64,000 bases of DNA from Lottia gigantea (taxonomy: Eukaryota > Mollusca > Gastropoda > Lottiidae). Shown here piece after piece: positions 1 through 62,901 of this stretch. Position 1 is the stretch's first letter, and every line of letters starts with the position of its first letter. The DNA is taken from NCBI RefSeq assembly GCF_000327385.1, contig NW_008709259.1:947070-1011069 (forward strand), in the 5' to 3' direction. Under the pieces are notes generated by a model. The model ran no database searches and was not told the origin of the DNA. It saw only the letters and a program-made list of their open reading frames with translations. A program made the position numbers and the translations under genes.

Positions 1-3000
1 CTTATTTCTCTTGTTGTTTGTTTAGTTTCCTTTCAAACTTCAACAAAAAGACAAATTTACGAGGAACAAAGAAGAAAATGTGCCACACGAGTTGTCTTAA
101 AATGCTAATCACTGGCATCAAGTCTTGGAGAAAAGTGCCGTCTAATTCCTTCAATAGAGTTCTATTGTTTGAGAGGCGTCTTCAACGGAAAATGGTTTAA
201 TTCGGAAATCTCATTAGGGAAAGAGAGATTGTGGCCTCTGTATTCACAAACAATGGGAATATCGTATTAGACTGAATGACGAGGGCCCAAGAGGAATACA
301 CCATCAAAACGATAACAATATTATAAAGATGGCCGCCTCAGGGGAATAACTTAGATTCATCTCATCATCTTTTTAAAGCAGTTTGTTCGGAGCGGAGAAA
401 ATAATTTTGCTTACGATACAATTCCTTTACTGTAAGCGACCAATTCATTTCATAATTTCTTCATTTTATTTCTTAATCATAAAATCAGAACTCCTTTTGT
501 TGAAAGATTTTGAGGAATTTGTTTCTTATCCCCAAAAGATGGCTAAAGTAGAAATTCTAATAGAATTTTGAGATTAGTATTAATGTTTTGCAGAAGTATT
601 TCGAAGAACTTGCAGGCAAGTAATAGTACTGTTGTAAGCCAACTGGGAAAAACGGCTTCATTAAGACTAGAATCCTCGCCACTTGCAATGTTGTTAACGC
701 TTTTCACTAGAGACACGTTCCAACACCTTAGCGTTATGATTAGTGAATGTACCACACACCAATCGCTTTATGAACTATCCAGGGATACTAATGTCGTCAA
801 TATAATGAAACAGTTAGTTTATATCAAATATAACATGCAAATAGCCTCAAGGAAAGTAGAAAATTAAGTAAATCATGCATAATAATATGGTCAAACCTAA
901 CCCAGTTTATTCCATTTAATCGTAAATTGAAATTCCGACCTTGGGTCGATTCTTTGCGAAACTTCCGAGTTTTCTACGAGTTGTCGAATTCACTTACTGA
1001 CTGGTAATCAAGTGATTAAAAAGTGACATTAATTAAGCGTTTGACTAATTCAGCTTATTTTAACTTGTATTTAATGATTGTATATGAAGTTGTATATCGT
1101 TGTCTATGGACCTTCATGATGTCTTCAGCAGTAGATCAGTCTGCTAACACTACATCAATTTCTCCCCATAGACACACAATTCTTTCAATTTTATATTCCT
1201 AAGAAATTCATTTACCAAATAGGATGAGCACTTCTCTTTAAATTTAAATTTCTGATGTCATTTTTTAAAATCTACGAATGGATCTCTTTAATTTTATTTT
1301 GAAGAATTAGCATGCTATTTAGACTCAAGAATTGCAGGCAAACAGACAGGCTTAGGTTCCTAACCATTTCTGAGGTTATGTTTATGTTATCCTGTTAAAC
1401 TGTTATCCAGAAGTGATAGTGATACTTCTGATGCAGTAAAAGAAAGGCGATGGCCAAATATCATTAAAAAGCAACAAAAAGTGAAAGTCCGCTGTTCAGC
1501 TGTCAACGTCCATAAACAGAAAAAGCGAGAGTCAAACAGCCAAATGTTATCAGCAACTGATAATGCTACAATATGAATTAACAAATGTGACTTGGGCTAT
1601 ACTGAGATAATGGCTCTTCACTTTCTAGAGTCAATATTGACAACAACCAGTCGTTTGGCCGAGGAGCAGGTTTTATTGCCATTTTTCCAAACTAATCTGG
1701 CTGTGAGGCTAGGAAACCAAGTGGTATGATGACAATATTAACATACACAGACAACATTTAATCAAAAAGAAAAATATTGAATATTTTCATCAACAAGTTG
1801 ACTGAAATGTTTGCCGACCTGACGACTCCAGCTTGCGGGTCAAAAGCTTGTCTTTCAAACTGATCGTCTAATTGCAGGCATTTTTCCCATACTGAGCTTA
1901 TTCCAAGCACCCCTACTCCTTCTCCAGGCAATTTGAAACATAGAAACTATAACAAGATACGAGTAGAACATTTAAATATGATTAGGAAAACTGACAAGAT
2001 TGATTGATGAGAATTATCTCCCTTTTTGTTGACGTTTTTTATTATTTTTAATAAAGATTTGACTGGAAATCTCCAATTATATTGATATCGGCCACATTGA
2101 CAACTGACAGAAGTTTTGTCATAAAAAATCTCCCGCGATCAATGGTGTAGACTACTAGGTCAGCGAATTAATATCGTCAAATTTAATTTTCTTAAACTTC
2201 AGTTTCCGACTGAATTCCTAATTAATTCAATATTTCATTCCATTAATCAAAATTTCTCCTAAAATTATGGAGAATTTGGAAGCATGTATAACAATTAAAT
2301 TTGAATCTATATTTCTTACGAAATTTATTAATTAGTATGGATCACAAATAATATTTTATTTCATTTTTTACCAATTATTTTTCTTTGTCAATGGCCCAAG
2401 GTTTGATTAATTACAAGTGTTTTGATTTTGCTTGTAATGTTCTTAGCATAAAATGGGTGTCATGTAAATCCATTCATAGCATATCAACAATGCTCTTGCC
2501 CTGAATAAATCATATTTTGGTCAAAGGAGTAATAAAACTTGTCGGACTGTGATAGACAGAAGCTGAACAATGTCATATAAATTGTTGTGCCAAAAGATCT
2601 GTAATTTATGAGTCTGAAGACAAATACTGTCCTTAGATCAAAGAACTTGGCACAATTTACAAGTCAATGGCGGCAATCCAGATATTATAAGTGCTATGAT
2701 TATGAACATAAACTGCCAAATTAGGCAAGTTTTTGGTTCCAAGGTGTGATTTTAATATGCATATTAGTACCTTTAAAGTTGCCCCCATAGTGTGTGTATT
2801 GATAGAGGCCTTCGTCCACGTTTTTTCCATTAATGTATTTATTTCACAGTGTGCTGATCACATTAGTTTGGCTCTTTCAACCATACCATTCTTGCTATTT
2901 TTTCTGATAAATCATTTTTTGTAGCAAAGATAATTATTGAATTTATTATTTGGTTCATTAATTTACAATATTCTGACCGGCATGGAGTTTTTTCTTCTTC

Positions 3001-6000
3001 CAATGAGTTCATCTAAGGTTAACGTAAATGTCTTTGAGATAGAAAAATCTAAGAGTATCAGAGATTTTTCCAATTTAACGCCACGAATTTCAAAATGTAA
3101 GGTGGAGGAAAAAAGTCAATACACAAAATACAATTTTCTGGTATTTGAAAATATTATTGTTTCATTCAGCCTTGGCCAAATTTGACAGATGCATTTAATT
3201 TTTTGAGAATTTGTTTGTCAATGGAATTTTTCTAATGATGTTATCTCTTTCAGATATGATTTAAATAAACTTTGTTTGAAATAGTTATCTTTGAAATCAA
3301 ATTTAAATTTGGGTTAATTTGAGCCATAATGACTTCACCAGGTTTCTCAAAATTGAAATATAGTATTTTATGACCTAAGTAAATTAGGCAGAGGTCGTGG
3401 AGGTTAAAGTATATCAATCTTTTTTAATTAGAATTGATGTCATCTCAATGGTTGAAATTAGCTTCCAACATTGGGTAAATAATCTTAATTACCATCTGAG
3501 TTGAAATAAGTTGCTGCCTATCCAGCTGGTGTGCATATGTTTCTATCCTCTAAAACTTACGTTAACGATAGGGAAGGGAGATAAATCCTATCTTTAAATT
3601 GACTTTATAAAATATCAAGTTGGTATTTTTTTACGATAAAATCTTGCCAATTATAAATATTCTTTCAGTTTTAACTGCTTTTTATATTTTTTTCCATCAT
3701 TATCAATCTTATCTAAAACTAAGTTAATTTCTCTATTAAATGAAAGTGCATTTTTTTTTTCTCTGAGAGAATCAAACTTTAAATTGGAACTTGAAAAATT
3801 CTTTAAAACCCTTAACTTTTTAAATTTTTTAACATTTTCCTAAAATTCTGCTCAGATCCATATTGGATAGTTCTATAAATTTGTTAATTTGGATTTCACT
3901 TGAGTACAATCGGAATGTAACAGTGGCTTAGAAAGTAAAGTCACAGGGGGTCATGAGGAGGCATTTTACTATAAAATTGAATTAATTGTCCAACTTATTG
4001 GAATTGTAACAGTTCTCAAGATGATAAGCTGAATAGCTAGAGACTGCGAGAGAGTCATTGTTTATTATGGCTTCCATCAGCTTCACGACTCAGTCTAATA
4101 AAATCACCAACTTCCAATACAACTTGAGTTAGAGAACTCATAATCAAAATTCCATTAATTGGTCTCAAAGAAGAAATGCACCTGAGTAGAATCGTAAAAA
4201 TGTACTTGAGGATTCCGCTGATTTCCTTCACAGAGTCCCTGAAGGTTTTCACAAGTACCTCAAATTAATGATCTTTAGAAAATCATTCCAATTACATTAT
4301 CTTCTACCAATTCTTTTCGTCTTTCATGCTCTAAGTTGGAATGATTTGATACCCACAACACACTCGCTGGAACATTTATACAGAATTTAAAACCATAACT
4401 GGTAAAAGTGTTCTCCAATGCTTCCACAGAACATAAATGCAATGCTAGTAAATATACACTGTAAAATTGTTCACAAAATCTAATTTTTACACTTAAGATT
4501 TTCATCTAGTGCATTCACACATTTAGAATGTTACAAAAGAGAAATTTCGCCCAGTTTGTTTGTGTTAATAGAATACTATAGACACACCAAGTAGTAAATT
4601 TACACCAAATTAAAAAGTAAATGAGCTTAGTGATAAGGATTAGAATAGAATCAAAAATAAAGAGTATATTGTTCAGGCTATAAATTCTATCTTTTCCATC
4701 TATTTTTTCTTTTCACAAGAACAAAAGAGGCATAGCGCCAGTTTCACCAAATTCATTTCATGCTCTGTAAGCAGACATGAGTATTAGCCAATCAGGATGA
4801 ACTTAACAAAACTAAATTGGTAGGAACAAAAAGATGATGTTAAAACTGGGGAGCAAGTTGTTTGAAATGAATGGCAGATTATGAAAGCTGTCTTGACAAG
4901 TTCTAGGTAGGGAGTCGCAATGAAGACAATGGCTTGTTGCCAGTGGCAAGATTCTCACCAACTACCTTTACCATATTTTCATCCCATTTAGTTCATCGCT
5001 GTTCTTTTTTCTCCAATCTAAAGATGTTTTTCTAACAATCAGAGGGCTAATTTTAAGCAAAATATTGTCAATTAAGATTTTCTCTTTTCAATGGAAATTT
5101 CAAGTTTCTTTAAGAAAGAAAATTTATCCAAATTTCTGGTTGCAAGAATCTCTAAAATTTGGTTAATTCATCTGATATTTAAGTTTTTTTTTCGGAATTT
5201 TCCAGACATCTGATCTGTTAATAATTCCACAACTAAACAAAAAGATATCAATGAAAACACTCGACTTATTTCTACCAGTCAAATCAAAGAAGATTCTACT
5301 ATCTTTAGTATATTTGTAGAAGTTAAGAAAGTATTCTAAGCTATCAAAGGCACCATCATTTCTCAAAGACCTTGTGGCAGAAAAAAACATGCCAAAATAT
5401 TTTCCCTTCCATTTGACATTTAGTAAGGAATGGTTGGCGGTTTATTTAGAAACTTGTTTGATAGTTTAGAGAAAGAAGAAAGAGAGCAACTATTGTTCTT
5501 ATCAAAACACCCTTCATTTCAGATTACCTAGCCACCATCTTGGATTTCTATCTATTCTCTTAAACGCCAACCCGGTCTGAATGAAAATAAATACCTCGGT
5601 ATCTATTCAACGATAATAAACAATCCCTGGTTTCTTATAACTTAGGGTTGAATATTACCTAGTTCATATGATTTAAATATCTATCATAATATTATAATGC
5701 CTGTTGAATCTATATCAAATATAACTTAGAGTATTTTGACAGATACCTCCCCCATTCCAAACAATACTTTTTAACCATTATGTGCTCTGTTTTTTGCCTC
5801 TATTAAATCATAACAAAGATATTTTTAATACCTAACCCCGGCTAAATTCATGTATGTTTTGGTTCGTGTATAATATGTAAATCATATATGCAAGATGATA
5901 CACTTCTATTTACAACTTTATATATATATACCGATTTTTTTTTACAAAACATTTTTGTACTATTAAAGGAAATAGCGTTGTTTCTATGTAAATTTTATCA

Positions 6001-6508
6001 TTTTCATTTTCTGGACGTTAAATTTCTGGTATTTATTTTCAAAATATTGTATAATTTCCATTATTTTTCCACTGCAATGCATTAAATTCATATGACCTTA
6101 CTCAACCAATAAAATCAAATACAAGGTCAAAATTCTCATTAAGTGATTTAAAAAAAGGAAAATGCGATTGTGAGTCATTCTGTATCCACATTTGTCTCTC
6201 TTGAAATCATTAACACATGATGTGTCATCCAAATGTATCCAAAATTGTGTGTATATGTATCATTTAATTAGTATATCTTGTAATTTGATATTTAGTAAGT
6301 GAGATGTTGATTGATTTGTATTTGTAATTGGATATATTAATAAATTGATTTGTAGTTAAGGATAAATATTTATTGTAATTGTACAGTTGGCTCTAAATCC
6401 TAGCTTTAGGATATAATCTGAATATGTTCTATGAGGGTACATCGAACAGTTTATGTAAAATTTGTGGTAAAAAGGTATGGTTTGAATCAAATAATTGTGA
6501 AGACTTAC
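1..6508 (-). other. Meis intron 9 (5' part only)
   Basis: AT-rich intronic sequence running off the window. The donor GTAAGTCTT at 6508-6500 opens it. The next Meis exon (F-I-N-A-R-R-R-I-V-Q-P-M) was not found. Plus-strand frames at 595-855 and 1387-1573 have somewhat coding-like translations but match no family I know. Confidence 0.75.
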
Positions 6509-57537
<51,029 letters not shown>

Positions 57538-58555
57538 GCCAACCGATGATGTTAATCGGTGGTTTGCTGTTTAGTATATCACTTGCTTATTGCGTAAGGT
57601 TTTTTCTTCCGAATATCAACAATCCGTATTCCTCCGTACACACATAGAGTGGTGCCTGTCAAAAAAGGAACAAAACTGTCAAACACTATAAGCTTTTCCA
57701 TCGAACAGTACCTTCAACATTTTGCCTAGTATAACGGGTTATAGTGTAGTAGCGAGTAGCTAGTGTTAGCTGACCTGTCAATCATTACCCTGTTACTATA
57801 GAAAGCAATGATGAACGACCTGTCAAAAACGCCTGCCTTTGGGCGAGCTGACTGTTAGCTGGTGATGGGGGAATACAGTCAGTTTTATTTACAACCCTTA
57901 CAAACCTTTTCTCATATATATCAAGCTATTTCAGTCTAGTCCCAATATATTAAACATAGCACATATCAATTGATCCTTTTTATAATGATAAATGATACTG
58001 GTTATCACATATATTTCAAACTTGGATAATTTCAACACAAGTGTCCGAATACGTTGTCAATCACTATTCTCTCCGATCATTTAAATCAAATTCGAATATT
58101 TCGCAAATTTAAAATATATCCAGCTATATCCGTTTAGTCAGTAAAAACTGAATGAAAATTTAAAATCCTTTTATTTGCCGGTTTATATCCATTGTAATTG
58201 ATTATTGATAAATCACAAATAAGTAGAAAAAGTCAGTTATAATCGCCGTCAATGAAATTTATTTCAATTCTCCGTAAAAATGACTGATTGCCAGAGCTTA
58301 TTATTGCATGTCGCATTTCCGTCAACGGTGATATAACATCTAGTCGGATGAAAAAAAATATGATAAAAGGTAAAAAGCGTGGCACAATTTTACCTTTCGA
58401 GATGACGGGTTAGATTTGACTGTAATCTGTCAGTCTATAAGAATGCCGTTTATCATCCATTTACTCGTACATCTTATGTTAGTCAACGTGAAAGCGACAC
58501 ATATACACTACAATTTTCACACTCTCTCTCATACAACAATAGACTCGTCCATTAG
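57538..58555 (-). promoter_or_regulatory. Presumed Meis 5' leader / proximal control region
   Basis: No long open frame is seen. CpG dinucleotides are visibly commoner here than in the introns. The stretch lies between the start codon and a candidate core promoter. It carries the CTGTCA cluster described separately and a further CTGTCA at 58427-58432. The transcription start cannot be placed from sequence; if it lies just below 58555 the leader would be about 1 kb, and it could contain an unrecognised leader intron. Confidence 0.4.
57656..57825. promoter_or_regulatory. Cluster of four Meis-type CTGTCA sites, one Pbx-Meis composite
   Basis: CTGTCA (TGACAG on the gene strand) occurs at 57656-57661, 57676-57681, 57775-57780 and 57820-57825, all in the same orientation, about 120-290 bp upstream of the start codon. 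The third extends to CTGTCAATCA (57775-57784), the exact complement of TGATTGACAG, the known Pbx-Meis heterodimer site. With about one third G+C, chance predicts one CTGTCA per roughly 3 kb on both strands together, so four in 170 bp is dense. The likely reading is autoregulation by Meis-Pbx. Function is inferred. Confidence 0.45.
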
Positions 58556-58617
58556 CCACGCCCCTTAACTCCGCCCACCTGTCAATGGAGGCCATTTTCT
58601 TTCCCTCTCAGCCAATC
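58556..58617 (-). promoter_or_regulatory. Candidate Meis core promoter (KLF/GC boxes, YY1-like, CCAAT)
   Basis: Within 62 bp, on the strand shown, lie CCACGCCCC (58556-58564, a KLF/Sp box), CCGCCC (58571-58576, a GC box), CTGTCA (58579-58584), GCCATTTT (58591-58598, YY1-like) and GCCAATCA (58611-58618 including the CCAAT box). On the gene strand they read inverted CCAAT, YY1, GC box, KLF box toward the gene. No TATA box was assigned. G+C is locally much higher than around it. The distance to the start codon is about 1 kb. The exact start site is unknown. Confidence 0.4.
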
Positions 58618-58620
58618 AAA

Positions 58621-61600
58621 TGTCAGTATCAATGAACACCGCGTAAATTTGAGTTTATCGTACGACATAGTATCCACGCAATCGTTGCCTTCAGCAATTT
58701 TAGCCGACTAGTTTTTGATACACAAAGCGGTTTCTTGTTTTCTCTACAAATCAAGTATTGCCAGAAAAGCCCAATGGCTAGGACACTTGAACTGGATAAT
58801 TATTCCGTTTTGCCAAAGCGAAAATCGTATTCTTTCTGTTGAAGAAAAGAATCAAACGGTTATTTAGGATCAGTTTTGTTTCTACTTTAGGCGACTTTTA
58901 AAGACGAATTTAACGCGATCAAAGATGGACCGATCGGATTATTTTTGCCTCATTTCATGTTTCTTGTATTTGTAATCATATTTTCGTATCGTATTAAATC
59001 AAGAATAGACGAAAACAAAATTGAAATCCGCCTTCGCGATCAAGGGAAAACGTCACTGAAAAAAGGCTGGAGACGTTCACTAAAAGATGTTTTATTTTAA
59101 ATATTTACTACGCACGTCACTATAGAGCAATATAAAAAATGAAATATATTATATTATAACGTTATATATGTTATGAATTATATAAACGATGTTATAACAT
59201 TTGATAAACTTCATAATTCTTGATAAAATAAATTTGTATTCGTAAAACCTTGATACACTTATTGAGAGAAATAGGCCTACTGCATTTTTAAACCTCAATA
59301 TATTTCTTTATATTTATAAATGTAATATTTTATATGTTTAAGATTAATAACAAATACATTCTTATATATTGATATAACAAATGTAAAATTCAATGATATC
59401 TTATTCAAATTTCAAAGTAGGACAAATCGAATCGTAAATGTTTTGAGCGACTCGTATATTCATAAGAAGAATTTAGAAGTGCATATTTCAACTATTTGGC
59501 ATGGATGCTACCAAATTTTGCATGAAATAAGCTTTTTTAAAATTCGGTAAGCAGAACTTGTTGAAATAATGAAAAAGAATTGAACGTTGTATGTAAACCT
59601 TATAGACATTGTTTTCCTTAAAAAATATGAATGTTCGTTCATGTATTGAAGAAGTAAATGAATATCTATAACATTTTAAAATGAAATAAAATATATATTG
59701 GAATAGGAATTGGCTCAGGAAATATGCCGATGACAGATTTATTCAATTCAAAATATTTTTAAATCTATGTTATATTAAGAGATAAAATAATGTCATTCAT
59801 TTCAGTCGAATTCTTTAAAAATAAATATAAACATTATTTCGTAGACAATGGTTTTGTATTTCAATCGTATAAGGGAGCTATAGGGTGGTCCATATTAAGG
59901 GATTTATGGAATGTCTCAGTCCAAATGAAAAATATTTATTTAAGAAAGAATGGATATAAATATTTCAACAGTTAAATGACTGCCAAATTAAGGGTTTATA
60001 AACTTTGAAAAATATTTATTTTAGTGACAATTATGTTAAATCTTGGTCGTGAAAAATAAATATTGAGACGATGAGAGGCCACGGTGGCCATATTGTTTAT
60101 ATCTTTAACATTAGAGCGACGAGGATACCGTTAGGTCGTAAGTGGCACAAACGGATTACGCCACCTTTTCATTGTTTTAAAAGAAAATAGGATTATCCTT
60201 AAATAGCCTTCAAGTTGTGAAGTTAATTAAAGGATATATCATAAACGAACGATTATAAGCATACAATATCGTATTGTTAATTGATTAAGGATAACAAAGG
60301 ATGTATTTATATTTTGTCTATATCTTATATAAGTATAATAACTACCCTAGGGGCCCTAAGTCGTTGATTTACCAACTTGCCAGAATTGTGCCTCAGAGAA
60401 TCCCTGCCGGTAACACACAGTTTATATCGTATTAAATTGTCATAATAGAAATATGACAAACAGACTGCCATTGTATGTCATTACTGCTGACTTTTGGCAA
60501 AGGTGACTTGAACCATATTTGGATAGTATTCTGTTACTCAAGGCGTAGGCTACAAGACAGGGTACCCAACCCAAATTTTACCCCTGAGTAAGACTAGAGT
60601 ATGATGTATAAGCATTTCTTAACATGTTTGCAAAATTAAATGGCTCATAATTATGTTTGTTAACTGCGATCTTTTTTAAGTGTCCAAAACGATTTATTTT
60701 ACACAGGAAATGATATGAAATACTGTTTTACATCATACTTTCCAGATAAAACTAATCAATTTTGTGTGAAAAAATTTTGCTCGGAAAGAAACATTTTTGA
60801 TTTCTATATGTATGCAAGAAATCAACAATTCCATATGATCTAAATTCATTTGACCCATCTCAGCCGAAATAAATATTTCACGACACCTTGATATAGTTTA
60901 ATAGAGCAAAAAAGAAAATTAAACATAGCTTTCATAAAAGGACAAGACAGCGACCTTAAACATTATAGTTCGCATAGTTTTGCAAGATCTTTGACTTGAT
61001 AGCAACTTCAATTTAACGCTAAGATTATTGGTGATAATTCAACATATTTGTCAGAACAGTACTCGGCAGTCATAAATTATGTTCATGGTACAGCCTACTA
61101 TACAGCTTCTTACGATATTTTTCAAGTTTGAAATTTATACTTTTAATTTTAATAGATGTCTAGAAAATATTGTTTAATAACTATACATATTATTTTAGAA
61201 GGTTGATGACCTTTGTTAAGAATAAGGAAAAATTAAGTAAATCGAGTGCGTCCTGAATAAGTTTTGAAAATTCACATTGTGAGCATGTACTCGTTTCATG
61301 CAAACTCCAAAAATACTACACCGGGCACACCAATTTTTCCACATCTCTTTGTACTAATGGAAATGAAATGAAGTTTTACGTCCTATATTTCTGCACCTGT
61401 TTGGCAAACGAAGACGGATTGAACTATTAGAGACGGGTCCACTGCTCCATAACATAAACGCAACCGATCATATAAAATCCCTTTACATAAAATATTTAAC
61501 AGTGAATAAGTTATCTGATCATTATGAATGTTTACAGTAAACGGTTTTGTATTCCGCTACAGATAGTTGGCCATAATCAAATATACATGACCCAAGACAA

Positions 61601-62613
61601 ACGTATGGAATACGATTATAAGCTTAGACAGTTAGCGAGTCATTGGGGAGCCTTTTGTCAGTGTCACACTGAATACAAACTTTGTTTTCGTTCCGTTTTT
61701 ATCTGTGACAGAATCTTATTACAAGACAAAAGCGAAACGAAGTTATTCTTCTGCCGATTATCTTGTCAAGGATTTTATCTCTTCAGAAAAACCTTGATGA
61801 TCCGTTTTTTTTTCTCCAGTTTTTGGTATTTTTTTTATTCATAAGCGGCATACAGTGCGTTGCACTACTTTGACATCTATATAAGTAATAACTGGGCCTT
61901 GGGATACTGCATAATGTGGAATTGCTTCTGGTCGTGTTTGTTCCGAATATTGTCTGACAACTTTTTTAAATTTAGGGATCTAACTGAAAAGCTTTCCATC
62001 ATTAATGCCCCCAACAACACATCTTTAAACAAACGTTCCGAACTAGTCTCAGTAAGTCTCAGTAGGGACGCATGCTGAATTAAATAGGTCAGTTGTCTGA
62101 AGATCATATAGCGTGAAACTCGAAACAACAACAAAATGTTTTTTTAAGTTCTGTTTTAATATTTCTAAATTTAGGGATCGTCAAATTCTAGAAAATTAAA
62201 TAAAATATTATTTCTTCATTTCATTTGGTCAATGTAGCCAAACACAAACACCAAAATAACATAAAAACGCCTTACTGTAGTAATATTCAATTACATAATG
62301 TTATTATGGTAGGTAATACATGCATTTAAGTCATCAGTATACCTTATGTCGTTTTTGTCAATATCACTGTCGAAGACAACTTTTTTCAAAATAGAAAATA
62401 TTGTGCATCGCTCTCAGATATAATTGAATTTACATGAAATAAACAAGTTCATGCCATCCTTAGCTGTCATTATCAAATAAACGACTCCGCGAGGAAACAA
62501 TCATTTTGTCGTTTTTGGTTGAATAAAATGGTTGGTGCGGATGAATACACAGCACGTGAGCAACAGCAAGGGAAGTCTTTTCACCTTCGAATGACAATTT
62601 TCCACTGACTTGT
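58621..62613. other. Upstream intergenic region, nothing recognised
   Basis: AT-rich sequence with no supported gene, RNA or mobile element. Small local dyads occur, e.g. GGCCACGGTGGCC near 60076-60088. The 106-codon plus-strand frame at 61524-61844 has no recognisable motif and is of a length chance can give. Confidence 0.6.
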
Positions 62614-62619
62614 TTTATT
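62614..62619 (-). terminator. Candidate poly(A) signal AATAAA
   Basis: AATAAA on the minus strand, 44 bp downstream of the stop of the candidate terminal exon. The hexamer is common in AT-rich DNA, so its weight depends on that exon being real. Confidence 0.25.
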
Positions 62620-62662
62620 GGGCCGATCAAATAAATCAAAGATATGAAGATGCCAGACTCGA

Positions 62663-62901
62663 TTATACTTCAACAATTATTTGATTGTTCGCATCATTCA
62701 AAAAATATCCCCCGTTTAATTGTTGGCTCGAATCAAACAGTCCCTCACGCACCACACTGTTGTACACGGCGCTGACTAAAGGCCAAGTTTGTTTCGTTAC
62801 CACTTGAATGTCACATGCTTCTCCTCGACTCTTCATCTTTTGACAATGTTTCCAGTCAGCAAGAAAATTAATTCTTACGCTCAAAAAATTAAAACCAATT
62901 A
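62663..62901 (-). CDS. Possible terminal exon of an unknown upstream gene
   Basis: I do not recognise the product. From a plausible acceptor (AACTATTTCCAG) a frame of 79 codons runs to TAA. It has markedly higher G+C (a little over 40% by eye) and a more balanced amino-acid mix (W, C, D, E, V, G) than the chance frames around it. The segment T-W-P-L-V-S-A-V-Y-N-S-V-V-R-E-G-L-F looks like ordinary soluble protein. A poly(A) signal, AATAAA, lies 44 bp past the stop. This would be the 3' end of a gene in tandem with Meis and ending about 4 kb upstream of its promoter. The alternative is a chance frame in a G+C-richer patch. No upstream exon was found. Confidence 0.3.

Noticed and set aside
595-1573. 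Two coding-looking plus-strand stretches (595-855 and 1387-1573), each after a splice-like TTTTGCAG or TTATCCAG
   Set aside because: Their phases could not be joined with good donors, the products are unrecognised, and control stretches on either strand gave similarly attractive short translations.
1-6508. Search for the next Meis exon (F-I-N-A-R-R-R-I-V-Q-P-M-I-D-Q)
   Set aside because: No stretch on the minus strand resembles it, so the exon must lie outside the window.
61524-61844. 106-codon plus-strand frame upstream of Meis
   Set aside because: Rich in F, Y and K-type codons as expected of AT-rich non-coding DNA; no motif, no neighbouring exon and a length chance allows.
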